Below, piece after piece: positions 16,671-24,816 of a stretch of DNA of 64,000 nucleotides. The position numbers were made by a program, and so were the translations under genes. Numbering within the stretch: position 1 is the first letter of the stretch; each line of letters opens with the position of its first letter. The DNA comes from Candidatus Gastranaerophilales bacterium (GTDB lineage Bacteria; Cyanobacteriota; Vampirovibrionia; Gastranaerophilales; Gastranaerophilaceae). A model generated the notes under the pieces. That model saw only the letters and a list, made by a program, of their open reading frames with translations, had not been told where the DNA came from and searched no databases. The stretch spans positions 93,803 to 157,802 of the forward strand of contig CALURU010000002.1 in NCBI GenBank assembly GCA_944323255.1. Direction: 5' to 3'.

Positions 16671-17381
16671 CTAATTAGTCTTTCCTGCTCTGTAGCCGCA
16701 ATAAGCATAAATAAAGGGTAATGCTCTTTCCAGATGCAATTTTCCTACAAACGGGAATTTTGCAAGAACAAGTACACCAAGAGCATCGTCTATGTTTACG
16801 AGACAGTCAAGCAATGTAAGTTTTCTATCCGGCACTTTATCAAGCGGGTCGCATATTACATTTGAAATAGAAGCGGCACCATACATTCCGACTAAAAGTC
16901 CGCCTAGCATAGCAAGAATTTTACCTGGAATGTTGTTATAATTTTTGCTGCTTTCACAAAGTTTTAAGCCCCCCCCAACAACCCAGGCAGGAACAGATGC
17001 ATTCATAAACTGGAAAACACCTTCTTTTACTTTGTTCTTGTTGGTATCTTTATCTTCGCCTAACATACCGGCTGCAACTCCTCCTGCAACGGAAGTTGCA
17101 GACATAACAACCATTTCTGATAATCCATAGTGGATTTTAAAAGGGTTTTTAACCTTTTGCTTTTTCATCATGTATGCCATCGGTAAAATGCAGCCAGCAA
17201 TAGCTCCAATACCGGCTTTTATTCTGTCTTGCGTTGTGACACTTCTAACGTGCGTTTTATTCCTTTTAGAAATAAAAGCATCGACAACAGAACTGCTTTT
17301 TGCAACATATCGTTCACTAAATTCGGGATAAGTATCTATCTTTTCCAGCGTAGGGTATTTATAGTTTATGCTATTTATCAT
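16671..17381 (-). CDS. lineage-specific multi-pass membrane protein
   Basis: 236 residues. A 70-residue hydrophilic, basic N-terminus is followed by several small-residue-rich hydrophobic segments (about 75-95, 105-125, 140-160, 175-195, 215-235), so it is probably an integral membrane protein. The N-terminal pattern (short polar start, then a basic stretch, then Gly/Ala-rich helices) resembles the neighbours at 34224 and 34780. No known family, motif or enzymatic residues seen. Confidence 0.7.
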   Translation of the reverse strand: MINSINYKYPTLEKIDTYPEFSERYVAKSSSVVDAFISKRNKTHVRSVTTQDRIKAGIGAIAGCILPMAYMMKKQKVKNPFKIHYGLSEMVVMSATSVAGGVAAGMLGEDKDTNKNKVKEGVFQFMNASVPAWVVGGGLKLCESSKNYNNIPGKILAMLGGLLVGMYGAASISNVICDPLDKVPDRKLTLLDCLVNIDDALGVLVLAKFPFVGKLHLERALPFIYAYCGYRAGKTN

Positions 17382-17438
17382 ATATACACATTCCTGAGCT
17401 GATTATATCGTAAGAATATCAATTTCGCAAGGTTAAGA

Positions 17439-17465
17439 TTTGTAAATTTATTTTTTTAATAAAGC
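17439..17465 (+). promoter_or_regulatory. bipartite upstream element TTTGTAAA-N17-GC (copy 2)
   Basis: TTTGTAAA, 17 nt, GCAATCTG; the GC is 48 nt before the ATG at 17512. Same spacing as the copies at 2586, 49102 and 51824. Confidence 0.5.
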
Positions 17466-17511
17466 AATCTGCAATATTTACCGGTTTTACATTAAGAAAG
17501 GAGTACGGTGT

Positions 17512-17892
17512 ATGAGTATTGATGTAAAGGTTTTAAACAAATTCGATAATAATGTTCTTGTAGAAATTAATTCTGAAAAAAATAGTAAGCCAAAATTCTA
17601 CAAAGTTCCGGAGCAAAACCTGGATAATTTTATTAACGGATATAAAAAGAACGATAAAAAAACATCAATTGTAGCTAATACTGCTTTTGTAACTTCCGTT
17701 TTTGCCGGTGTAATAGCCGCCAGTCTTGCTACAAAAAAGTTAAAAAGTAAAGTTGCAAAATGGCTCATTGGCTCTGCCGGAGGTGTTGCCGGTGCTGTAC
17801 TTTCTATTTTAGGAACAAGTGAGTATATTGATAAAAGCAAAAATAAATTACTTAAAGCACATAATGTGCAGGAAATAAATTACCATGCTTAA
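17512..17892 (+). CDS. small membrane protein
   Basis: 126 residues. A 55-residue polar, Lys/Asn-rich N-terminus precedes two hydrophobic segments (about 62-82 and 86-106, rich in Ala, Gly, Val), then a polar tail. AAGGAG seven nt before the ATG. The two-helix hairpin with Gly-zipper character (SAGGVAGAVLSILG) suggests a small inner-membrane protein. No family recognised. Convergent with the end of the ATP synthase operon. Confidence 0.7.
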   Translation: MSIDVKVLNKFDNNVLVEINSEKNSKPKFYKVPEQNLDNFINGYKKNDKKTSIVANTAFVTSVFAGVIAASLATKKLKSKVAKWLIGSAGGVAGAVLSILGTSEYIDKSKNKLLKAHNVQEINYHA

Positions 17893-17951
17893 ATGTATTA
17901 ATTAAGTGTCGGAGTTATAATACTAATACAAAAATACTAATATTTACCCCT

Positions 17952-18863
17952 TTACCCCTGAACACCCTGAGCGCCGGATACAATTTCTACAAGTTCTTGG
18001 GTAATTGCAGCCTGACGGGCTTTGTTATAATCAATAGTTAATGTATTAATCATTTCTTCTGCGTTATTAGAAGCTGCAGACATTGCTGTCATTCTGGCGG
18101 CAAGTTCGCTTGCATTGGCTTCTAGAAGCGCTTGATATATAGAATTTGAAATATACATCGGAACTAATTGCTGTAATACTGCATGAATAGAAGGTTCAAA
18201 TTCCATTACGGCATCAAGTTCATGTGATTCAGCTTTTTCGACTTTTACAGGTAAGATTTCCCAAGACTGAACACTATATGACATCATATTATTAAAACGT
18301 GTGGTAATAATGTCTATTCTGTCAATTGTTCCTGATACAAAATCCTCAGCAATATCTTCCGCTATAATATTTGCACCGGTAGCTGTAGGATTATTTGCAA
18401 TACTTATATAGCTTTGTTTTAATTCAAAATTTCCGCTCTTGTGCTTAAATGCAGAAACAGCTTTCTGACCTACCGGATAAATAACTGTATGTATTCCATT
18501 ATCATTATTTTCTTTAATCCTTTTTAAGGCAGCTTTAATTATGTTAGCATTATACGCTCCGGCCAAGCCTTTATTTGAAGTTATAACAAGCAAACCTTCC
18601 GATTTTACTTCTCTTTCTCTCAATAGTTCAGGGTAGTTATCCAACGCTCTCGGAACTTTTAAACCAACAACAGTATATTCACCCGCAGCAGTAAGCATTT
18701 TTCTGAACATTTGCATTAATTCCTCTGCAAACGGTCGTGCAGCTTTTACGGTAGATTCAGCCTTTTTTACTTTTGCTGCTGCAACCATCTTCATTGCTTT
18801 GGTTATTTTTTTTGTATTTTGAACACTCGAAATTCTGCTTTTTATATCTTTTAAATTTGGCAT
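17952..18863 (-). CDS. atpG: F1 ATP synthase subunit gamma
   Basis: The rotating central stalk of F1. 303 residues, with MPNLKDIKSRISSVQNTKKITKAMKM-type start and the C-terminal helix SAASNNAEEMINTL. The family usually ends soon after the EIVSGA segment; here the end reads GAQGVQG and the stop codon lies inside the motif CAGGGGTAAA, which recurs elsewhere. Last gene of the visible operon. The plastid-type insertion near the regulatory cysteine pair is not evident. Confidence 0.97.
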   Translation of the reverse strand: MPNLKDIKSRISSVQNTKKITKAMKMVAAAKVKKAESTVKAARPFAEELMQMFRKMLTAAGEYTVVGLKVPRALDNYPELLREREVKSEGLLVITSNKGLAGAYNANIIKAALKRIKENNDNGIHTVIYPVGQKAVSAFKHKSGNFELKQSYISIANNPTATGANIIAEDIAEDFVSGTIDRIDIITTRFNNMMSYSVQSWEILPVKVEKAESHELDAVMEFEPSIHAVLQQLVPMYISNSIYQALLEANASELAARMTAMSAASNNAEEMINTLTIDYNKARQAAITQELVEIVSGAQGVQG

Positions 18864-18873
18864 TACATCACCT

Positions 18874-19227
18874 TTATCTTAACTTCAAATCAAGCCCTTT
18901 CTTGATTAAAAGCAATGCTAATAATACTATTAAAATTGACTCAAGGAACGGACAAGGTATCATAAAGAACATAAATGATTTAACCATTATGTACAGCATA
19001 AGAAGCGCACCGAGCAGTAAAAATGCTAACCTGTTAAACTTCCAAGCTCCTTCAGAATTATCCTTAAAATAAGTTACATAATCTACATCAGCAACATGTT
19101 TACAACTCTCTGAACCTTTGCAAATGAAAGCCTTTTTGTATTCTTCTGCACATTCCAAGCACAGTGCTTTTCCGCAAGATTTACATACTGCAAATGCATC
19201 TCTGTCATGGTGGTTAAAACATTTCAT
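18874..19227 (-). CDS. B-box-like zinc-binding membrane protein inside the atp operon
   Basis: 117 residues. Residues 1-50 hold a cysteine/histidine series (CFNHHD, CKSCGKALCLEC, CKGSESCKH) that fits a B-box or related treble-clef zinc site. Two or three hydrophobic segments fill residues 66-113. It sits between atpA (15-bp gap) and atpG (10-bp gap) on the same strand, so it is cotranscribed and probably cotranslated with the F1 genes. I know no standard ATP synthase gene with this form; a role in assembly is inference from position only. Confidence 0.8.
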   Translation of the reverse strand: MKCFNHHDRDAFAVCKSCGKALCLECAEEYKKAFICKGSESCKHVADVDYVTYFKDNSEGAWKFNRLAFLLLGALLMLYIMVKSFMFFMIPCPFLESILIVLLALLLIKKGLDLKLR

Positions 19228-19242
19228 TAGTTCGATATCTCC

Positions 19243-20754
19243 TTATAAATTCTTTCCATAAGCTTCCAAATTTTGTTTTAGTGAAGCAATATCTTCATCA
19301 GATAACTTATCTCCGCCATTTAGCTTTGCGCTTAACTCCGGCATATTAGCTTCAAAGTACTCAAACCAGCCGCTCTTGTAATCATTGATTTTTGCATTAT
19401 CAATTTCATCAAGATACCCTTCATTAGCTGCAAACAGAATTGTAACCTGCTGCGCAACAGTAAGTGGGTTATATTGAGGCTGTTTTAATACTTCTGTTAA
19501 CTTTTGTCCCCTAAGAAGCTGTTTCTTTGTTGCCGCATCCAAATCGGAAGCAAATTGTGCAAAGGCTTCCAACTCTCGGAACTGTGCTAAATCCAAACGC
19601 AGCTTACCAGCAACTTGCTTAATACCCTTTGTTTGAGCAGCACCACCTACACGGGATACTGAAATACCTGCGTTAATTGCAGGTCTTACACCTGAGTTAA
19701 ACAATGCTGATTCTAAGAAAATCTGACCGTCTGTAATAGAAATTACGTTTGTCGGAATATAAGCTGAAACGTCACCGGCTTGGGTTTCAATAATAGGAAG
19801 TGCTGTAATACTTCCGCCGCCAAGCTCATCATTAAGTTTAACAGCTCTTTCCAACAATCTTGAGTGAAGATAGAATACATCACCAGGATAAGCTTCACGT
19901 CCCGGCGGTCTTTTAAGAAGCAAACTCATTGCACGATAAGCCTGAGCGTGTTTTGTTAAATCATCATATACAATCAGAACGTGTTTTCCTTGTTCCATAA
20001 ATTCTTCTGCAATAGCAACGCCAGCAAATGGTGCAATATACTGCAGAGGAGCTGGTTCGTTAGCAGTTGCGGAAACAATGATTGAATAATCCATTGCACC
20101 ATGCTTTTCAAGAGTTTTAGCAAGTTGTGCAACAGTAGATGCCTTTTGACCTACTGCTACATATATGCAAATTACATCCCCGCCTTTCTGGTTTATGATT
20201 GTATCAATCGCAATAGCAGTTTTACCTGTTTGTCTATCACCAATAATTAATTCTCTTTGCCCTCTTCCAATTGGTGTTAAAGCATCAATTGCAGTTAAAC
20301 CTGTTTGAAGCGGCTGATGTACTGATTTTCTGGCAACAATACCAGGAGCAACTCTTTCAATCGGACGGGTTTTATTTGTAACAATTTCACCCTTTCCGTC
20401 AATAGGGCGTCCTGTTGGATTTACTATCCTCCCGATAAGAGCATCACCTACAGGTACTGATGCAATTCTTCCGGTTGTTTTTACTGTCATACCCTCTTTA
20501 ATATGAGTATATTCGCCAAGAATTACAACACCCACATTATCCTCTTCAAGGTTTAATGTAATACCTAGTGTGCCTTTACCGTCTTCAAATTCTACAAGCT
20601 CGTTTGACATTACGTTACGTAAGCCGTATATTCTCGCAATACCGTCACCAACTTCTAGAACGCTGCCAATATTAGAAATCTCAGCTTTTGCTTCATAATT
20701 ACGTATGTTCTCTTTTAATATTGAACTTATTTCATCAGGATTAATTACTGCCAT
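19243..20754 (-). CDS. atpA: F1 ATP synthase subunit alpha
   Basis: 503 residues, normal length. P-loop [11 protein letters not shown], the alpha-type [12 protein letters not shown] and the [20 protein letters not shown] signature are all present. Forms the non-catalytic nucleotide sites of the F1 hexamer; the catalytic beta subunit gene is not in this window, as in cyanobacteria where beta and epsilon form a second operon. Separated from atpH by 50 bp. Confidence 0.98.
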   Translation of the reverse strand: MAVINPDEISSILKENIRNYEAKAEISNIGSVLEVGDGIARIYGLRNVMSNELVEFEDGKGTLGITLNLEEDNVGVVILGEYTHIKEGMTVKTTGRIASVPVGDALIGRIVNPTGRPIDGKGEIVTNKTRPIERVAPGIVARKSVHQPLQTGLTAIDALTPIGRGQRELIIGDRQTGKTAIAIDTIINQKGGDVICIYVAVGQKASTVAQLAKTLEKHGAMDYSIIVSATANEPAPLQYIAPFAGVAIAEEFMEQGKHVLIVYDDLTKHAQAYRAMSLLLKRPPGREAYPGDVFYLHSRLLERAVKLNDELGGGSITALPIIETQAGDVSAYIPTNVISITDGQIFLESALFNSGVRPAINAGISVSRVGGAAQTKGIKQVAGKLRLDLAQFRELEAFAQFASDLDAATKKQLLRGQKLTEVLKQPQYNPLTVAQQVTILFAANEGYLDEIDNAKINDYKSGWFEYFEANMPELSAKLNGGDKLSDEDIASLKQNLEAYGKNL

Positions 20755-20804
20755 ATTTTACCCTTTCTGTTATTTAAGCTTGTAGTTTATCTACTTTGCT
20801 GATT

Positions 20805-21371
20805 TTATCCCTTTATTATATGTTTACCTATATTTTCTAGTCTGTGTTTAATACTGTTATCTACAATCGTTTCGTTAATGTTAAACACCAATCCGCCAAT
20901 TATGTCAGAATCTATATACCAGCTTGGAAGTATATCTTTATGAAGTTTTTCTGCCAGTCTGTTGCGGATATAATCTTTCTTTTCATCACTTAATTCTATT
21001 GCTGAAGTTATGCTAACTCTCAAGATATTTTTTAAACCTTCCAGTTCTTTTTGGAATTCCTTTGTAATAGCTTCAAGATAGCCCAATCTGCCTTTTGCAT
21101 TCAAGACTGTCAAAAAATTAAATACAATTGGCATTACCCTTGTCTGAAATATTTTTGTTAATACAACTTGCTTTTCTTCGTGAGAAACAACTGGATTAAC
21201 AAGCATTTCTGCCAGCTCTTTTGAGGCTGAAATATTTTCATTTATTTCTTTAAGGTTAGAAAGGATTTCTTCTTTAGAAATACCGCTGTCTTCTTCGGCT
21301 AAATCCATAAGAGCTTTAGCCCACCTTTTTGCTATAATTTCTGAATCTTTTAATTGTACACTGGCAACCAT
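20805..21371 (-). CDS. atpH: F1 ATP synthase subunit delta
   Basis: 188 residues. The N-terminal helical domain (IAKRWAKALMDLA) and the C-terminal IIGGLVFNINETIVDNSIKHRLENI match subunit delta, which ties the peripheral stalk to the top of F1. Its start overlaps the end of atpF by one base, indicating translational coupling. Confidence 0.95.
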   Translation of the reverse strand: MVASVQLKDSEIIAKRWAKALMDLAEEDSGISKEEILSNLKEINENISASKELAEMLVNPVVSHEEKQVVLTKIFQTRVMPIVFNFLTVLNAKGRLGYLEAITKEFQKELEGLKNILRVSITSAIELSDEKKDYIRNRLAEKLHKDILPSWYIDSDIIGGLVFNINETIVDNSIKHRLENIGKHIIKG

Positions 21372-21880
21372 TATACCGCCACTCCATTTATAGCTTCTAC
21401 ACTTTCATCAATAAGTTTGTTATGTAAATCATAATTGTTTCTTAACTCATTGATAATATGATCTTTTGCGACTTCAATAGATGCAATTGATGCCCTTTTT
21501 AATATGTCATTTTTCAAAAGTCCGACCTTTGCCTCTACTGCTTTTTCAGAATTTTCTTTTATATTACCTGCCGCAGTCTCTGCATCTGCAAGAATTTTTT
21601 CGCCTACCATCTTAGCATTAGCTTCTGCTTTTTTTATGATTAGGTCAATTTCATCTTCAATATGAGCGACAGATTCTTCTATTTTTTTCAACTCTTCTTC
21701 TGAATCTGCTTTTGCAGTTTTTGAATTTTCAATATTATCCACAACAGACACTCTTGCAGTTTCCAATTTTCCTGCAACATTAATCTTGTTGCAAACCCAG
21801 ATGATTATTGCAAGAAAAATTGCAAAGTTAAAAAGATTTGTCCGTCCTATATAATTAAAAATTTCACCTATACTGCACAT
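21371..21880 (-). CDS. atpF: F0 ATP synthase subunit b
   Basis: 169 residues. One membrane helix (residues 13-32) followed by a long charged coiled coil, the standard layout of the peripheral stalk subunit. GAAGG eight nt before the ATG. It follows the b' gene by 12 bp, and the two differ in sequence, which implies a b/b' heterodimer as in cyanobacteria and plastids. Confidence 0.93.
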   Translation of the reverse strand: MCSIGEIFNYIGRTNLFNFAIFLAIIIWVCNKINVAGKLETARVSVVDNIENSKTAKADSEEELKKIEESVAHIEDEIDLIIKKAEANAKMVGEKILADAETAAGNIKENSEKAVEAKVGLLKNDILKRASIASIEVAKDHIINELRNNYDLHNKLIDESVEAINGVAV

Positions 21881-21892
21881 ATTTATAACCTT

Positions 21893-22363
21893 CTATTGAT
21901 AGAGAATTTTATTTACTTCATCATTATTAAAGCCTTGAACTTCACTTCTATATCCAATAACTTTTTCAACAATATCATTAGCCAAATCTGTCATTCTGCT
22001 CTTCAAGCCTTCCTTAGTTTCGTTAGAAAGATTAATAAGCCCTTCATATGCTCTGTTAAACTCTCCTTCTGCACTTGCTTGAGCTTGTTTTACAATATCA
22101 TCCTTTTGTGACTTGTATGCGTCAACAGATTTTGAATATTTGCTCTTCGCATCATTTCTGGCTCCTTTTAATTTTTCTTCCTTTTGAGCAGAAATCGCAT
22201 CAACTTTTTTATGATTTTCATCTGCAGCTTGTAGATTCTCATCAACAAAAGCCCGCCTTTGAGCAACGATTCTCAACATTGGTTCATAGAGAATTTTATT
22301 CATCAAAAAGACAAATATTATAAATGATATTATTGTTACTAAAAAAGTTGCGTTAAATTCCAT
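21893..22363 (-). CDS. atpF2: F0 ATP synthase subunit b'
   Basis: 156 residues from the ATG at 22363 (MEFNATF). Nine codons upstream there is another in-frame ATG (22390), but AAAGG precedes 22363 and the protein then starts directly before its membrane helix (residues 4-24). The rest is coiled coil. The ribosome-binding sequence ACAAAGGTTAA lies at the edge of the 100-bp tandem array, and each array unit carries a copy of it. Confidence 0.92.
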   Translation of the reverse strand: MEFNATFLVTIISFIIFVFLMNKILYEPMLRIVAQRRAFVDENLQAADENHKKVDAISAQKEEKLKGARNDAKSKYSKSVDAYKSQKDDIVKQAQASAEGEFNRAYEGLINLSNETKEGLKSRMTDLANDIVEKVIGYRSEVQGFNNDEVNKILYQ

Positions 22364-22370
22364 TTTTTTT

Positions 22371-22770
22371 AACCTTTGTGCGGGTGACATCCCGCTGAAC
22401 TACTAACCTGTTTTGTACCAACCGGTCACCCTTTTGATCAAACTACTGACTTATTTGCACCTGTTAATTTAACCTTTGTACGGGTGACATCCCGCTGCAC
22501 TACTAACCTCTTTTGTATCTACCGGTCTCCCTTTTGATCAAACTACTGACTTATTTGCACCTGTTAATTTAACCTTTGTACGGGTGACATCCCGCTGCAC
22601 TACTAACCTCTTTTGTATCTACCGGTCTCCCTTTTGATCAAACTACTGACTTATTTGCACCTGTTAATTTAACCTTTGTACGGGTGACATCCCGCTGTAC
22701 TACTAACCTGTTTTGTACCTGCCGGTCACCCTTTTGATCAAACTACTGACATACTTGTACAGGTTCTTTT
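22371..22770. repeat. tandem array, four 100-bp units, between atpE and the b' gene
   Basis: Units start at 22371, 22471, 22571 and 22671, an exact 100-bp period; units 2 and 3 look nearly identical. Each contains CGGGTGACATCCCG (a short hairpin), CCGGTCACCC, TTTTGATCAAACTACTGAC and ACCTGTTAATTT. The array fills most of the 545-bp gap inside an essential operon. Confidence 0.95.
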
Positions 22771-22830
22771 ACCTTTTGGGAGGGAGATATCAGGCTTATA
22801 GCTTACCAATCTCCCACTTGAAACTTTCAA

Positions 22831-22908
22831 GATTTACCCCTGAAAATTTACCCCGAGGATTTACCCCTGAAAATTTACCCCGAGGATTTACCCCTGAGGA
22901 TTTACCCC
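22831..22908. repeat. 27-bp tandem repeats of the TTTACCCC motif directly after atpE
   Basis: Units with GATTTACCCCTG and AAATTTACCCCGAG start at 22831, 22858 and 22885, with a half unit at 22899. On the atp strand these read GGGGTAAAT repeatedly, beginning at the atpE stop codon. The motif recurs elsewhere in the window. Confidence 0.92.
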
Positions 22909-23154
22909 CTAGCCCATCATACCTGATAATTTCATACCGATAACTAAAGCGTAAATTGCACAAGCTTCCGCAAGAGCTGCACCAACAAGGAAGAAACCTA
23001 CTGCTTTACCTGCGATTTCTGGCTGTCTTGAAATCGCATCCATCAAACCTTTTGTTGCAACACCAATACCAAGACCGGCACCGATTGCACCAAAACCCAT
23101 GGCAATACCTGCACCTAATTGTGCTAAATCAGAAATTGTTTTTACGTCTTCCAT
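22909..23154 (-). CDS. atpE: F0 ATP synthase subunit c
   Basis: 81 residues from ATG 23154, with AAGGAG seven nt upstream; the longer in-frame start at 23208 lacks a ribosome site. Two membrane helices joined by the polar loop ISRQPE. The ion-binding carboxylate is Glu63 in AEACAIYAL. Helix 1 has Ile where Na+-binding c subunits carry Gln, so it is probably proton-coupled. Confidence 0.97.
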   Translation of the reverse strand: MEDVKTISDLAQLGAGIAMGFGAIGAGLGIGVATKGLMDAISRQPEIAGKAVGFFLVGAALAEACAIYALVIGMKLSGMMG

Positions 23155-23248
23155 CTTATTTCTCCTTCTTTTAATTACCAAACTTTTTGTTTCTATTTTT
23201 CTATGCACCTATTGAACAAAATACCAACAGGTTCATCTTCTATGTTTA

Positions 23249-23944
23249 TCAATGCTCTTCATTTACTGCTGTTGCAATATAAACTGTTGTTAGCATTGTG
23301 AATACCAGTGCCTGTACGCAGGCTACTAAAATTTCAAAAAACATTATCGGAAGAGGTAGACCCCAAGCGCATAATCCTAGCAATGCTGTAATAAGGATTT
23401 CTCCAGCCAGAATATTTCCAAAAAGTCGTAATGCAAGCGTTAATGGTCTTGTGAATAACTCCAATATTTCAACAAGCATTGAAATTATTCCGACAAATGA
23501 AAATTCATGTAATAAAAATTTTCCTTTTTTCTTAATTAATCCTGCTGTTACGTAGTATACAAGTACTATTATTGCAAGCCCTGCAGTTAAATTTATGTCA
23601 TTTGTAGGAGAAGCAAGTTCTCCATGTTTAAGTTGTAACATCTTGAATGGTAATTGACCCATAAGATTTGCAGTTACTATAAACAAAAATAATGATGCAA
23701 TAAGCGGAAAATGCTTTTTCCCCTCTTTTGGCATCATACCTGTAACCAAATCTGAAAAATATCCTAAAATATTTTCAAACACTAACTGAAGTTTGGTTGG
23801 AAATATTGTAAGTTTACGGGTTGCAATAAAAGAAACAATTAACAGGAAAAGCATTGCAGCCCACATTGTAATCAAAGTATCCATATTGAATGCCATAGAA
23901 TGCCCGGCTATTACTTTATTTACAATCCAATGTCCTTCACTCAT
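23249..23944 (-). CDS. atpB: F0 ATP synthase subunit a
   Basis: 231 residues, five or six membrane helices. The essential arginine lies in TLALRLFGNILAGE. Subunit a forms the proton half-channels against the c ring. First gene of the visible ATP synthase set; AGAGG precedes its ATG. No atpI is seen before it; the 119-bp gap to the DUF2997 gene carries no terminator I can recognise. Confidence 0.96.
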   Translation of the reverse strand: MSEGHWIVNKVIAGHSMAFNMDTLITMWAAMLFLLIVSFIATRKLTIFPTKLQLVFENILGYFSDLVTGMMPKEGKKHFPLIASLFLFIVTANLMGQLPFKMLQLKHGELASPTNDINLTAGLAIIVLVYYVTAGLIKKKGKFLLHEFSFVGIISMLVEILELFTRPLTLALRLFGNILAGEILITALLGLCAWGLPLPIMFFEILVACVQALVFTMLTTVYIATAVNEEH

Positions 23945-24063
23945 TGAATAACCTCTCTTCTGTTAAATAGAAACCCCATTTCCCTTTTTGTGAATGAATA
24001 CTTTCTTTCACCTCTTTATGCATTGAATGTTAGCACAAAAAAAAATGTTATGCAACGAATTTT

Positions 24064-24273
24064 TTAATCCAATCTTATTTCTGCATTTTCACAATTGATA
24101 ATTTGTGTTTCTGTTTCGTAGTATTCATCTTTTAATTCTGTTTTGGAAATTTTTACCTCGGTAAGTTTTTGCAACAGCTTGATATAATCAAGGCATTCCT
24201 TGCCTTTTACTCCTACTGTTTCCATTTCTATTTCACCGTTTGGACGCAGTCTTATTTTTAACTTTTTTGTCAT
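24064..24273 (-). CDS. DUF2997-like small protein
   Basis: 69 residues. The start KKLKIRLRPNGEIEMETVGVKGKECLDYI matches the DUF2997 pattern in parts (I-x-P-x-G-x-[VI]-E, V-x-G-x-K-G-x-x-C), which in cyanobacteria neighbours Ycf35. Function unknown. GGAG six nt before the ATG; 3 bp after the Ycf35-like gene, so certainly cotranscribed. The Cys in GKECLDY is the family's conserved cysteine and could be modified or bind metal. Confidence 0.75.
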   Translation of the reverse strand: MTKKLKIRLRPNGEIEMETVGVKGKECLDYIKLLQKLTEVKISKTELKDEYYETETQIINCENAEIRLD

Positions 24274-24276
24274 TTT

Positions 24277-24801
24277 TTACTCCAAATTAATTGTTAACAC
24301 GATCGTATTATCATCGCAAACTTCTTCATTTTCTATTTGCAAGTTATTTTCTTTGAGTCTTGCTACTATGTTATTATAACTTTCTTCCTGAACATTTACC
24401 GAATATTCATTATTTAATGCATTTAAAGTTGGTCCAATATCGTCTGAATCAAGGGCTTTAATTATAACATAATAAGGTTTATTAGCATTTGTGCGTTCAA
24501 AATTTAATTCGTAATGACCGGAATAGCATTTAATTTGTCCGTACTCATTTTCACTAAGCCCTCTTACTCCATGCTCGGTTAAAGTTTTTATCAATAAATA
24601 TTTATCCATAAATGGTGTTTCAAGGGTTTTTTCTATGAAATGCTTTTCAGATATTATCTGAATATTATCGCAAGCAATTTCCGGTTTTTCTTTAATTTCA
24701 TTCTCTACAGACATCTCGTTTGCAGCAGCAATACCAACCTTTACAATATTCCCTGCTACCCATGCCAGTGCAATTGGAAGTGCTAGTACTGTACAAGACA
24801 T
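24277..24801 (-). CDS. Ycf35-like (DUF1257-related) protein, divergent
   Basis: 174 residues. The C-terminal part (YNNIVARLKENNLQIENE, then DDNTIVLTINLE) resembles the end of Ycf35/DUF1257 proteins. The N-terminal 25 residues are hydrophobic (ALPIALAWVAGNIVKVGIAAA), which Ycf35 does not usually show and which may be a membrane anchor. Sits between Ycf46 (15-bp gap) and DUF2997, the expected company. Assignment rests on this context plus weak tail similarity. Confidence 0.6.
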   Translation of the reverse strand: MSCTVLALPIALAWVAGNIVKVGIAAANEMSVENEIKEKPEIACDNIQIISEKHFIEKTLETPFMDKYLLIKTLTEHGVRGLSENEYGQIKCYSGHYELNFERTNANKPYYVIIKALDSDDIGPTLNALNNEYSVNVQEESYNNIVARLKENNLQIENEEVCDDNTIVLTINLE

Positions 24802-24816
24802 AATTTTTTCTCCTTA

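Noticed and set aside
22371..22770. The 100-bp array as a CRISPR array
   Set aside because: Whole units, not short repeats with variable spacers, are conserved, and no cas gene is near.
22713..22943. + strand ORF with FTPENLPRG repeats
   Set aside because: It is the translation of the 27-bp TTTACCCC tandem array and the atpE antisense; no ribosome site, and the reading frame only reflects the repeat.
22909..23154. Na+-translocating ATP synthase
   Set aside because: Subunit c has Ile at the usual helix 1 Gln position and lacks the Glu-Ser/Thr pair, so a proton enzyme is more likely.
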